Translations under genes and position numbers: made by a program | Notes under the pieces: model-generated | The model's input: the letters and a program-made list of their open reading frames with translations, nothing else | What the model was told of the DNA's origin: nothing | Database searches by the model: none | Shown here: piece after piece, positions 46,095 to 54,717 of the stretch | Position numbering within the stretch: the stretch's first letter is position 1 | Layout of the letters: every line of letters starts with the position of its first letter | Source: Kurthia massiliensis | Lineage (GTDB): Bacteria; Bacillota; Bacilli; Bacillales_A; Planococcaceae | Length of the DNA stretch: 64,000 nucleotides | NCBI RefSeq assembly: GCF_000285555.1 | Contig: NZ_HE610997.1 | Coordinates: forward strand, 594,466-658,465 | Direction of reading: 5' to 3'

Positions 46095-47288
46095 TTAGTT
46101 AAAGCGTGCTTTTAAAGCGTCTGCTTTGTTTGTATCTTCCCAAGGAACATTTAAGTCTGTACGACCGAAGTGACCGTAAGCAGCTGTTTGTTTGTAAATT
46201 GGGCGACGTAGATCTAGCATTTTAATGATACCTGCTGGGCGTAAGTCGAATAACTCACGTACAGCTTCTACTAGTTCTGCTTCTGTCACTTTACCAGTAC
46301 CGAACGTATCGATAGCAATTGATACAGGTTGTGCAACACCGATTGCGTAAGCAAGTTGTACTTCCGCACGATCTGCAAGACCTGCAGCAACGATGTTTTT
46401 CGCTACGTAACGTGCAGCATAAGCACCTGAACGGTCAACTTTCGTTGCATCTTTACCAGAGAAAGCACCGCCACCGTGACGTGCGTAACCACCGTAAGTA
46501 TCTACGATGATTTTACGGCCTGTAAGACCTGCGTCACCTTTAGGACCGCCGATAACGAAACGGCCTGTTGGGTTGATAAAGTATTTTGTGTCTTCATTTA
46601 ATAGTTCTGTAGGAACAACTGGTTTGATTACATGTTCATGTAAATCTTTTTTGATTTGTTCTAATGTTACTTCTTCGTCGTGTTGTGTAGAAATAACGAT
46701 TGTATCAACACGTACTGCATGTTGATTTTCGTCATATTCTACAGTTACTTGTGTTTTACCGTCAGGACGTAAGTATGATAATGTACCATTTTTACGCACT
46801 TCTGTTAAACGACGTGCTAATTTATGTGCTAAAGAAATTGGTAGTGGCATAAGTTCTGGTGTTTCGTTACAAGCGTAACCAAACATTAAACCTTGGTCAC
46901 CGGCACCAATTGCTTCGATTTCTGCATCAGACATAGAACCTTCACGTGATTCTAACGCTTGGTCTACACCTTGTGCGATATCAGGTGATTGTTCACCAAC
47001 AGCAACAAGTACTGCTAAGTTTTCAGCATCGAAACCATATTTACCGCGAGTGTAGCCGATTTCTGCTACTGTATCGCGAACGATGCCTTTCATATCTACG
47101 TAAGTAGATGTTGTTAATTCACCTGTTACAAGCACTAAACCTGTTGTAACAGTCGTTTCACATGCAACACGTGCGTTTGGATCTTTTGCTAAAACAGCAT
47201 CTAAAATTGCATCTGAGATTTGGTCACAGATTTTATCTGGATGTCCTTCTGTAACACTTTCTGAAGTAAATAGTCGACGTTGAGCCAT
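46095..47288 (-). CDS. metK: S-adenosylmethionine synthetase
   Basis: Makes S-adenosylmethionine from ATP and methionine. 397 residues (B. subtilis 400). Signature [12 protein letters not shown], the glycine-rich loop [20 protein letters not shown] and N-terminal [13 protein letters not shown] are complete. Preceded by a SAM riboswitch that controls it. Confidence 0.97.
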   Translation of the reverse strand: MAQRRLFTSESVTEGHPDKICDQISDAILDAVLAKDPNARVACETTVTTGLVLVTGELTTSTYVDMKGIVRDTVAEIGYTRGKYGFDAENLAVLVAVGEQSPDIAQGVDQALESREGSMSDAEIEAIGAGDQGLMFGYACNETPELMPLPISLAHKLARRLTEVRKNGTLSYLRPDGKTQVTVEYDENQHAVRVDTIVISTQHDEEVTLEQIKKDLHEHVIKPVVPTELLNEDTKYFINPTGRFVIGGPKGDAGLTGRKIIVDTYGGYARHGGGAFSGKDATKVDRSGAYAARYVAKNIVAAGLADRAEVQLAYAIGVAQPVSIAIDTFGTGKVTEAELVEAVRELFDLRPAGIIKMLDLRRPIYKQTAAYGHFGRTDLNVPWEDTNKADALKARFN

Positions 47289-47468
47289 TGTATGGTTTCC
47301 TCCTATACGAGTTCGATAGATACGGTACTCATTATCCGTGTAGCATCTTTAATAAGAAGAAACATTCATCGAACCGTTCTTCTCCTAATGCCAGCCAGCC
47401 TAAGCTGCTTCTACACGAGTATTATAGAAAGTGCCAATTTGGCGATTGCAATGACAATCGAAAAATAA

Positions 47469-47645
47469 AAAAACCCTTCGCTCATAGTGTTTATGAGGAA
47501 AGGGGTAATTTCGTAAGCACCTTTCACTCTTATCGTTCAAGGAAAATCCTTGCATCAGATTAGCACCAACGCATGTCGTGAAAAAACATGCAGGTTGCCG
47601 GGTTTCATTGGGCCTGACCCTCCACCAGCTCGGGATAAGAGTATC
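47469..47645 (-). promoter_or_regulatory. SAM-I riboswitch (S-box) with terminator
   Basis: Minus-strand aptamer at 47527-47641. P1 is CTCTTATC with GATAAGAG, and the conserved core reads GAGCTGGTGGAGGG, GGCCC, AATGAAACCCGGCAACC, matching the S-box. The expression platform terminator is CCTTTCCTCAT/ATGAGCGAAGG + T7 (47469-47504). High SAM should stop transcription before metK. Confidence 0.96.
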
Positions 47646-47658
47646 CGTTCAATTTTCA

Positions 47659-47687
47659 ATATTAATTCATTCTAATATGAAAGTCAA
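47659..47687 (-). promoter_or_regulatory. metK promoter
   Basis: Minus strand TTGACT (47682-47687), 17 bp, TAATAT (47659-47664), just upstream of the S-box. Confidence 0.75.
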
Positions 47688-47950
47688 TTGTTTCGTAAGG
47701 ATGTTCATTATATGACATATACTATCTTTTTGCATGTGAAATTATAGTCATTTTAAATAGTATATATCATATTTTTTATGGATAAGTATAACCTAATAAA
47801 ATTATTTAATAGCTGTTGTAATACAGTGGACCAAATGACTTATTATTCAAAACTGTTATATATAATAATGCGCATTTCTTCTACTTTAGGACACGTTTTA
47901 TACGCACTTAACGTTTTTGTCACATTTAAATTAAATTAAAAAAAAATGCA

Positions 47951-47987
47951 ACATTAGTATAGACTAATGTTTTGAATGTGTTATACT
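47951..47987 (+). promoter_or_regulatory. pckA promoter with CcpN-type box and adjacent palindrome
   Basis: TGTGTTATACT (47977-47987) fits the CcpN operator TRTGHYATAYW at every position and contains an extended -10 (TG-T-TATACT). Right upstream is the 20-bp palindrome ACATTAGTATAGACTAATGT (47951-47970), covering the -35 region. CcpN represses pckA and gapB in B. subtilis under glycolytic conditions. Confidence 0.65.
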
Positions 47988-48064
47988 ATTTCCATAATTA
48001 CTTAACAACAAGCCAACTTGGCACATAAATAATACACAAATATAAAAAAAGGATGGTACGACAA

Positions 48065-49651
48065 ATGAATTCAGTAGAAACTGCGAATGAATTAGCTGGT
48101 CTATTAACTAGCCAAAATATTAAGGAACAATTATCTGTAGCACAATTAGTAGAAAAAGCTACTTCTCGTGGCGAAGCAATTTTAACTGCTGACGGCGCTG
48201 TACGTGCACTAACAGGCAAATATACTGGTCGTTCTCCACGCGATAAATTTTTCGTTGAAGAAGAATGCTCTAAAAACAAAATTGACTGGGGTAAAGTAAA
48301 CCAATCAATTTCATCAGAAGTATTTGATAACCTATATAAAAAAGTCGTTGATTACTTAAAAGCAAAAGATGAAATCTTCGTATTTAAAGGTTTCGCTGGT
48401 GCTGATGAAGCGTCACGCTTATCAATTAGTGTCGTTAATGAATATGCTTGGCATAACCTATTTGCTCACCAACTATTCATTCGCCCTTCTGAAGAAGAAC
48501 TTGCTGAACACGTTGCAGATTTCACAATCGTTTCTGCACCTACGTTTAAAGCAGATCCAGCAGTTGACGGTACAACTTCTGAAACATTCATCATCGTATC
48601 TCTTGAAAAGAAAATCGTTTTAATCGGTGGTACTGAATATGCCGGCGAAATGAAAAAATCAATCTTCGGTATTATGAACTATTTATTACCAGAACAAGGT
48701 ATCTTCCCAATGCACTGCTCAGCAAACGTTGGTGAAGAAGGCGATGTAACATTATTCTTCGGCTTATCTGGTACTGGTAAAACAACTTTATCTGCAGATG
48801 CGGACCGTAAATTAATCGGTGATGATGAGCACGGTTGGTCTGACCGAGGCGTCTTCAATATCGAAGGTGGCTGCTACGCAAAAACATTAAACTTATCTGC
48901 TGAAAAAGAACCTGAAATCTTTAACGCAATCCAATTCGGTACTGTACTTGAGAACGTTGTTGTAGACGAAGATACACGCATCCCTGATTACGATGATGCA
49001 CGCTACACACAAAACACTCGTGTTGCATACCCAATTCAAAATATCGATAACATCGTTGATCCATCAGTTGCAGGTCACCCAAAAACAATCATCTTCTTAA
49101 CTGCAGATGCATTTGGCGTACTACCTCCAATCTCTAAATTAACGAAAGACCAAGCAATGTACCACTTCTTATCAGGTTTCACTTCTAAAATTCCTGGTAC
49201 AGAACGCGGCGTTGTTGAACCAGAACCAGCATTCTCTACATGCTTCGGTGCGCCATTCATGCCACTTCACGCAACAAAATACGCTGAAATGTTAGGTCAA
49301 AAAATTGACGAACACGAAGCAAACGTATTTTTAGTGAACACTGGTTGGTCAGGTGGCCAATATGGCGAAGGTAGCCGTATGAAGTTATCTTACACACGTA
49401 CAATGGTACGCGCTGCAATCGATGGCAAACTAGACAATGCATTCAAAAAAGAAGATAAATTCTTCGGTCTACAAATCCCAACTGAAATTGAAGGCGTTCC
49501 ATCAGAAATTTTAGACCCTCGTAACGTTTGGGAAGATAAAGATAAATACGATGCAACTGCAATAAAACTTGCAGGCATGTTCCACGAAAACTTCAAGAAG
49601 TTTGGTACTGTCGCTGAAGGTATCATGAAAAATGGTGCGCCTCGCGTCTAA
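48065..49651 (+). CDS. pckA: Phosphoenolpyruvate carboxykinase (ATP)
   Basis: Gluconeogenic enzyme: oxaloacetate + ATP to PEP. 528 residues (B. subtilis 527). Kinase-1a loop [11 protein letters not shown], metal-binding [18 protein letters not shown] and TGRSPRDKF are intact. I start at ATG 48065, which matches MNSV of B. subtilis; the ATG at 48053 overlaps the SD AAAAAGGATGG. Regulatory site upstream is of CcpN type. Confidence 0.96.
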   Translation: MNSVETANELAGLLTSQNIKEQLSVAQLVEKATSRGEAILTADGAVRALTGKYTGRSPRDKFFVEEECSKNKIDWGKVNQSISSEVFDNLYKKVVDYLKAKDEIFVFKGFAGADEASRLSISVVNEYAWHNLFAHQLFIRPSEEELAEHVADFTIVSAPTFKADPAVDGTTSETFIIVSLEKKIVLIGGTEYAGEMKKSIFGIMNYLLPEQGIFPMHCSANVGEEGDVTLFFGLSGTGKTTLSADADRKLIGDDEHGWSDRGVFNIEGGCYAKTLNLSAEKEPEIFNAIQFGTVLENVVVDEDTRIPDYDDARYTQNTRVAYPIQNIDNIVDPSVAGHPKTIIFLTADAFGVLPPISKLTKDQAMYHFLSGFTSKIPGTERGVVEPEPAFSTCFGAPFMPLHATKYAEMLGQKIDEHEANVFLVNTGWSGGQYGEGSRMKLSYTRTMVRAAIDGKLDNAFKKEDKFFGLQIPTEIEGVPSEILDPRNVWEDKDKYDATAIKLAGMFHENFKKFGTVAEGIMKNGAPRV

Positions 49652-49693
49652 TTTCTTGAAGTAAACTTCGATTCATATCAAAAAAAATCATCT

Positions 49694-49725
49694 AAAAAGG
49701 CTAGGATTGCTCCTAGCCTTTTTTC
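49694..49725. terminator. Bidirectional terminator after pckA
   Basis: AAAAAGGCTAGG / CCTAGCCTTTTTT between convergent genes. Confidence 0.9.
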
Positions 49726-49731
49726 TATGCG

Positions 49732-50181
49732 CTAATCATCGGTTTCATCAGGTACGAACGTGACATGTGTATCGTGACGCTCGAAAAACTCTATGAGTGC
49801 TTCTGCATCTCCACGCGTTACGTGATTAAATGATAGCTCTTTTCCATAGTTATGAATTTCAATACCTTCTCGATTTTGTGCATCGTGTAAAAAGATGTTA
49901 AACCATTTTAAACGGTAACCGTCTGCAGCATCGTCGGTAAAATAAGCACGTGTTGTTTCATTTAATGGGATTGTCGCTTCTACGACTAATCCTTCTGGAC
50001 GCACGCGATTAGTTAGTGCTTTTAATTCAGCAATAACCTTTTCTTCTTCTTTCCAACATTGCACGATTGCTTTCGTATAATTATCGGTAAAATACGTCCA
50101 TAAATGGTGCCAATACCAATAATTATCGTTAAATGTTTCAGTACGTGCCGCTTCTGCTAACTGTACGTTTACATATCCCAT
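49732..50181 (-). CDS. Hypothetical protein, aromatic-rich N terminus
   Basis: 149 residues; I do not recognise the family. Residues 18-32 are strongly aromatic (FNDNYWYWHHLWTYF), the rest is charged and looks like a small alpha/beta domain ending in an acidic tail (VPDETDD). No signal peptide or membrane helix. The ATG at 50181 has GGGGGAAGG upstream. It lies 12 bp after the YtmA-like gene and could be co-transcribed with it and ytkD. Confidence 0.65.
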   Translation of the reverse strand: MGYVNVQLAEAARTETFNDNYWYWHHLWTYFTDNYTKAIVQCWKEEEKVIAELKALTNRVRPEGLVVEATIPLNETTRAYFTDDAADGYRLKWFNIFLHDAQNREGIEIHNYGKELSFNHVTRGDAEALIEFFERHDTHVTFVPDETDD

Positions 50182-50193
50182 ATACCTTCCCCC

Positions 50194-50943
50194 TTATTGT
50201 GCTTGCATCCAACGGCAAGCTTTTTGCACCGTCATTTGATTCGCATCAATTGGAAAATAGTGCGTATATTGTGGCTCATATATCGTGGCATAACATTTTT
50301 GATGCATCGATAATGCATTTTCTAATCGCGTTGCATGTTCAATCGATACATTGTCGTCTTGTAAACCGTGAATGATCAATACAGGACATGTGATACGCGC
50401 AATTTCAAATAGTGGTGTTCGTGCATCATACGCTTCAGGTACTTTTGTTGGCGAACCACCGATAACACGTTTTAACATACGGCGCATATCAACTCGTTCC
50501 TCGTATGTAAGCTTCATATCTGACACGCCACCCCATGTGACGACTGAAGTGATATCATCTCGCAAAATTGCTGTCCATAACGCCATAATACCGCCGCGTG
50601 AAAAAGCGAATGCATGTGTACGACCGTTCGAAAACTGTTGCAATACCGTTACCCCATGAACAGCATCATAGCGGTCAATGCCGCCAAATTCATCACGTCC
50701 ACCACCGCCACGATTTCCTCGATAGTACGGTGCAAAAACGACAAATCCTTCCGAAGCAAATTGAGCGATACGTGCAGGACGTACCATGCCGACGCCTTGT
50801 ATGCCTCCGCGTAAATATAAAATACCGTCATATGTGCCTTCAGCGACTGGCATCGCTAACATCCCTTTGACAAGTGTTTGCTCAGACCAATAACTAATCT
50901 CTGTTAGCGTAACGATTGGATTTGGCGATGGATAGGGGCGCAT
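50194..50943 (-). CDS. ytmA: YtmA-like alpha/beta hydrolase (S9 peptidase type)
   Basis: 249 residues, dienelactone/prolyl-oligopeptidase-type alpha/beta hydrolase related to B. subtilis YtmA. Nucleophile in FAFSRGGIMAL (Ser), Asp in IHGLQDDNVS, His in YTHYFPI. LYLRGGIQGVGMVRPARIAQ is a family block. Cytoplasmic; substrate unknown. I start at ATG 50943, two bases after the ytkD stop, as a re-initiation site without an SD; a GTG at 50976 inside ytkD, with AGAAGGTGA upstream, is the alternative. Confidence 0.8.
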   Translation of the reverse strand: MRPYPSPNPIVTLTEISYWSEQTLVKGMLAMPVAEGTYDGILYLRGGIQGVGMVRPARIAQFASEGFVVFAPYYRGNRGGGGRDEFGGIDRYDAVHGVTVLQQFSNGRTHAFAFSRGGIMALWTAILRDDITSVVTWGGVSDMKLTYEERVDMRRMLKRVIGGSPTKVPEAYDARTPLFEIARITCPVLIIHGLQDDNVSIEHATRLENALSMHQKCYATIYEPQYTHYFPIDANQMTVQKACRWMQAQ

Positions 50944-50947
50944 CGAC

Positions 50948-51421
50948 TCAATAGCGCCATTTATCTTCAAGCTCACTCACCTTCTCTAATATTTTTTTCA
51001 TACCAGCGTCGCGCATATGAAAACTTAATGTCTCGCAATGTAACAATTCATCATCTGTCATCCATACTGCCCCTTCTGTTTCATGTAATGGATAATTTAA
51101 ATCTAGTGATGTAACGTTAGCGATATAAACAGCTTTCCCGAAAGGTTTTTCATCTTGAACGACGTATGTTGCAAGCCATTTGACATCGTCAATATGCGCA
51201 CCCGTCTCTTCGTACACTTCCCGTTTTGCGGCATCTATTAACGTCTCTTCCGCTTCTTGTTTCCCACCTGGAAATTCATACCCTCGCTCTGGATGTTTCG
51301 TTAATAACCATCTTCCTTGCTGTTTAGCCAACACAAGTACGTGTGTCGGCGTAAAATGGAAAGCATCTTTCTTAAAAGAAAGATCTACTCCGTAACCATT
51401 CAAATCTGTATAGGAAAACAT
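50948..51421 (-). CDS. ytkD: Nudix hydrolase YtkD
   Basis: 157 residues. Nudix box complete in two pieces: GGKQEAEETLIDAA then KREVYEETGA. B. subtilis YtkD hydrolyses oxidised and normal (d)GTP-type nucleotides. Start at ATG 51421 (AGAAGGAGTGAGG upstream); the GTG at 51430 is within the SD. Directly coupled to ytmA. Confidence 0.85.
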   Translation of the reverse strand: MFSYTDLNGYGVDLSFKKDAFHFTPTHVLVLAKQQGRWLLTKHPERGYEFPGGKQEAEETLIDAAKREVYEETGAHIDDVKWLATYVVQDEKPFGKAVYIANVTSLDLNYPLHETEGAVWMTDDELLHCETLSFHMRDAGMKKILEKVSELEDKWRY

Positions 51422-51470
51422 GTTCCTCACTCCTTCTTACTGACAGTTTACCAAAATAGCGTCATATAAA

Positions 51471-51500
51471 AAACGGACGAATGCACGATTCGTCCGTTTC
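51471..51500 (-). terminator. Terminator of the YjfB-like gene
   Basis: AAACGGACGAAT / ATTCGTCCGTTT hairpin, weak T tail on the minus strand (TTTTTTATATG). Confidence 0.75.
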
Positions 51501-51508
51501 AGTCCTCA

Positions 51509-51694
51509 TTAAATTGAAATATCGATACGTTGACCGACATTTGGATCTAGTGATTGTGGTTGTGGTTGTGGCATTTGTTCCATTAAATGAGTGACAGCTG
51601 TCGTTTCCATGTTCATCGCTTGTTGCATGACGCTCATTTGAACGGTTTGTTGTAATTCTAATAGCTGACTTGACATAATTGCATTAATATCCAT
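51509..51694 (-). CDS. YjfB-like small protein (putative motility protein family)
   Basis: 61 residues. N-terminal MDINAIMSSQLLELQQTVQM and the middle VMQQAMNMETTAVTHLMEQM match the YjfB family, whose members are called putative motility proteins; the role is unknown. No flagellar gene is near. GGGGG lies eight bases upstream of the ATG. Confidence 0.7.
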   Translation of the reverse strand: MDINAIMSSQLLELQQTVQMSVMQQAMNMETTAVTHLMEQMPQPQPQSLDPNVGQRIDISI

Positions 51695-51789
51695 TTTTTC
51701 ACCCCCGCTTTATATCGACACGTCTGCAATGATTTTCTAGCTTACTTTCGTTATACTAAAGATAAACTCATGTAGAAAGAAGACGAACG

Positions 51790-52023
51790 ATGAAAAAAGT
51801 TGTAATTCGTTTATTTAGATTTTATCAAAAAGTCATTTCGCCACTATCGCCACCGAGTTGTCGCTTCCACCCGACATGTTCGAATTATGGCATTGAAGCT
51901 GTTGAGCGTTACGGCGCAATCAAAGGCGGTTATTTGACGATTAAACGCATTTTACGCTGTCAGCCACTTTGTAAAGGCGGCTATGACCCTGTTCCATTAG
52001 AATGGCCATCGAAAAAGAAATAA
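51790..52023 (+). CDS. yidD: Membrane protein insertion efficiency factor YidD
   Basis: 77 residues with three conserved Cys ([20 protein letters not shown] and [15 protein letters not shown]). Matches YidD/YtjA, which helps YidC insert membrane proteins. Amphipathic N-terminal helix ([16 protein letters not shown]). The stop lies inside the terminator hairpin. Confidence 0.93.
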   Translation: MKKVVIRLFRFYQKVISPLSPPSCRFHPTCSNYGIEAVERYGAIKGGYLTIKRILRCQPLCKGGYDPVPLEWPSKKK

Positions 52024-52045
52024 TTCGATGGCTTTTTCTTTTTGC
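52003..52045 (+). terminator. Terminator of yidD
   Basis: GCCATCG / CGATGGC hairpin followed by TTTTTCTTTTT. Confidence 0.8.
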
Positions 52046-52053
52046 CTCTTGCC

Positions 52054-52118
52054 AAATCGTAATGAGTACGATATAGTTATTTTTGTAATTTAAATACAAA
52101 TCGTAATTATTACTATTT
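52054..52118 (+). promoter_or_regulatory. Two Zur-type operators before znuA
   Basis: Site 1 (52054-52074) contains TCGTAATGAGTACGA; site 2 (52098-52118) contains TCGTAATTATTACTA. Against the B. subtilis Zur box AAATCGTAAT-N-ATTACGATTT site 1 differs at two and site 2 at one position. They are 44 bp apart (about four helical turns). Zinc-dependent repression by Zur is inferred. Confidence 0.7.
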
Positions 52119-52152
52119 AAATATTCAAACAATATACGTCGAGGTGACAACT

Positions 52153-53121
52153 ATGAAAAAATATCTCTCATTCATCGCGCTCGTCCTTACTGCAATTGTC
52201 CTTGCAGCATGTGGAAGTAACGATGATGACTCTAAAACAGACTCAGGCAAATTAAATGTTTATACAACGGTTTATCCACTTCAATACTTTACAGAACAAA
52301 TCGGTGGCGAACACGTCACAGCATCATCTATTTATCCAGCAGGTTCAAATGAGCATACGTTCGAACCGACACAACAAGATATGATGAAACTTGCAGATAG
52401 TGATTTATTTTTCTACGTAGGTCTTGGTCTTGAAGGCTTCGTTGAAAATGCGAAAAAAACGTTAGCAAATGAAAACACAACATTAATCGAAACAACAGCG
52501 AATGTTGACCACGAAAAATTCGACGTTTCAACATCTACACACGATGAGCATGAACACGACCACGATGCAACACACGAAGATGACGGTCACAACCATGGCG
52601 ACATCGACCCACACGTTTGGTTATCACCAGTCATTAGCCAAGATTTAGCGCTTGAAATTAAAAATGCATTAGTGAAAAAAGATCCAGACAACAAAGCAGA
52701 TTATGAGAAAAACTATGACGCACTTGTAGAAAAACTACAAAACGTTGATGCAGCTTATAAAGCGATGGCAAAAGCTGCGAAAAACAAAGAATTTTACGTA
52801 TCACATGCAGCGTTCGGTTATATCGCGGGTGAATACGGTTTAACACAAACAGCCGTTGCAGGTTTAAATTCGCAAGATGAACCATCTCAAAAAGAATTAA
52901 CACAAATCGTTGCACAAGCGAAAAAAGACAACATTCAATACATTTTATTCGAACAAAACGTATCGTCTAAATTAACAGCTGTCATTCAAAACGATATCGG
53001 TGCGAAAAACTTAACAGTTCATAACTTAAGTGTCTTAACGAAAGAAGATATCGCGGCTAAACGTGATTACTTCTCGATCATGGAAGATAACTTAAACGTC
53101 TTTAAACAAGCATTACAATAA
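52153..53121 (+). CDS. znuA: Zinc-binding lipoprotein ZnuA/AdcA family (ABC importer component)
   Basis: 322 residues. Signal with lipobox LAAC (Cys about 20). Mature protein has the Zn-binding cluster A-I fold: EHTFEPT (His), a His-rich loop (DEHEHDHDATHEDDGHNHGD, about 135-154), DPHVWLSP, VSHAAFGY and FEQNVSSK. Captures zinc for an ABC importer, but no znuB/znuC permease or ATPase gene follows. Start ATG 52153 after GAGGTG. Zur boxes upstream. Confidence 0.9.
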   Translation: MKKYLSFIALVLTAIVLAACGSNDDDSKTDSGKLNVYTTVYPLQYFTEQIGGEHVTASSIYPAGSNEHTFEPTQQDMMKLADSDLFFYVGLGLEGFVENAKKTLANENTTLIETTANVDHEKFDVSTSTHDEHEHDHDATHEDDGHNHGDIDPHVWLSPVISQDLALEIKNALVKKDPDNKADYEKNYDALVEKLQNVDAAYKAMAKAAKNKEFYVSHAAFGYIAGEYGLTQTAVAGLNSQDEPSQKELTQIVAQAKKDNIQYILFEQNVSSKLTAVIQNDIGAKNLTVHNLSVLTKEDIAAKRDYFSIMEDNLNVFKQALQ

Positions 53122-53127
53122 ACGAAA

Positions 53128-53159
53128 AAGAGGTATCCGCCGTGGATACCTCTTTTTTT
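53128..53159. terminator. Bidirectional terminator after znuA
   Basis: AAAAAGAGGTATCC / GGATACCTCTTTTTTT. Confidence 0.9.
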
Positions 53160-53526
53160 ATGCAAACATCGCTTTTGACACGACCATATAAAGCGCATAA
53201 ATACCGACGCCAATGAATACTGCGTATGCAGGCTTCATAAAACCTGAGCAGTAATAAATTATGACCATGAGCACAATCATGCCAATCGCGCCGATAATGC
53301 CGTTGCGCTGCGTTGCATGAAATGTTTCTTGCGACATATTATGTACTTGTAAATTTAAGTTCATCAACGTCAAAATTGGCAACAACGTAATGACACCCGA
53401 TAAAAAGATATATTTAGACTGGCTGAGATAGGCCGCTAATAACATGACCGTACCACCGATAAAAAATTGTAATACATACCCTAACAAAACGATATTCCCC
53501 CGATTTGCGCTATAATTTTTTTGCAC
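53158..53526 (-). CDS. Hypothetical membrane protein with four helices
   Basis: 122 residues; family not recognised. Helices at about 11-31 (IVLLGYVLQFFIGGTVMLLA), 39-58, 74-91 (GIIGAIGMIVLMVIIYYC) and 97-118. No charged residues inside the helices. A plausible DUF5366/TM protein of Bacillales. Divergent from the LysR gene, so it may be its target, as LysR regulators often control the neighbouring gene (inference). Confidence 0.7.
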   Translation of the reverse strand: MQKNYSANRGNIVLLGYVLQFFIGGTVMLLAAYLSQSKYIFLSGVITLLPILTLMNLNLQVHNMSQETFHATQRNGIIGAIGMIVLMVIIYYCSGFMKPAYAVFIGVGIYALYMVVSKAMFA

Positions 53527-53699
53527 TAAAGCGCTGTTTCATTTCTTAATTTACTGTAACGTGCCCTTTGTTCCCAATGCGGAAAAACATAGTCGAAATA
53601 TTGCTTGATTCATTTTGATTGTAGTGATAATTTTAATATCAGTAAATTGAATTTATTCAATGCTATCTATATAAAAATCTTATAAGTAAGGTGAACCCT

Positions 53700-54575
53700 T
53701 TGAGCATACTAAAATTAAAAGCTTATATTGCAGCTGTTAAATACGGTAGTTTAACACGTGCCGCTGAAGCACTCGATTACACACAGCCTAGCATTAGCCA
53801 TATGATCCACAGCCTAGAACAAGATTACGGTTTCGCACTACTCATCCGCAGTAAAAATGGTGTACAGCCAACCGATAACGGATCACAACTCCTTCCGATT
53901 ATGGAAGATATCGTCGTACGCTACGAACATTTATCAGAAGCCGTTTATGCGATTCACGGACTAGATGTTGGTACCGTGCGCATCGGTGCTTATGCATCTG
54001 TTTGTGTCCATTGGATGCCAGAAGTATTGAAATTATTCCATGAAAAATATCCGAAAATCGCTATTCAATTGTTTGAAGGTAATTCACGTGAAATTCATGA
54101 ATGGTTAGACGGAGGCAATATCGACTTTGCAATCGGTACGATTCAACCGACAGACGATTATCATTTCTTACCGTTAAAAGATGACCGTATGTTAGCAATC
54201 TTACCGAAAGACCATGCGTTAACGCAGCTTGAACACGTCGACATTGAAACGTTTGAAAAAGAACCTTGTATTATGCCATATGACGATACGCATAAAGATG
54301 CGCAAGCAATTTTCAAAGCTGCGCGCGTACACCCGAATGTCACATATCAAATTCGCGGTGACGAAGCGATTATCGCAATGGTGAAAAAAGGACTTGGTAT
54401 TACGTTATTATCTGAGTTGCTCGTTGAAGACCACCGTAACGATATCGAATGTCGTCCAATTAGCGATGAATGCGTTCGTACGATTGGCGTCGCATCTAAA
54501 ACAGAAATTAAAAGTTTATCACCCGCTTCACGTACATTCATTCCATTTTTACAAAATTGGATTCAAAATAACTAA
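53700..54575 (+). CDS. LysR-family transcriptional regulator
   Basis: 291 residues: N-terminal winged helix (YGSLTRAAEALDYTQPSISH, about 15-34) and a substrate-binding domain (about 86-290). Effector and targets are unknown. Start TTG 53700, about seven bases after AAGGTGA; the GTG at 53691 lies in the SD. Confidence 0.88.
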   Translation: MSILKLKAYIAAVKYGSLTRAAEALDYTQPSISHMIHSLEQDYGFALLIRSKNGVQPTDNGSQLLPIMEDIVVRYEHLSEAVYAIHGLDVGTVRIGAYASVCVHWMPEVLKLFHEKYPKIAIQLFEGNSREIHEWLDGGNIDFAIGTIQPTDDYHFLPLKDDRMLAILPKDHALTQLEHVDIETFEKEPCIMPYDDTHKDAQAIFKAARVHPNVTYQIRGDEAIIAMVKKGLGITLLSELLVEDHRNDIECRPISDECVRTIGVASKTEIKSLSPASRTFIPFLQNWIQNN

Positions 54576-54582
54576 TGAAAAA

Positions 54583-54712
54583 GAGGCTGGGACAAAACGT
54601 TTCATTTTCCTTTTTTAGCGTTCGCAACAAAAAACCGGAACCGCGCCACAGCGCGATTCCGGTTTTTTCATGCTCATTTGAGAGGGTGTTTTTCCACTTA
54701 TGTCCCAGCCTC
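54583..54712 (+). repeat. 130-bp nested-hairpin repeat, copy 4
   Basis: Outer stem GAGGCTGGGACA/TGTCCCAGCCTC is a perfect 12 bp here; inner hairpin CCGGAACCGCGC/GCGCGATTCCGG. Between convergent LysR and menE genes. Confidence 0.92.
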
Positions 54713-54717
54713 CTTTT

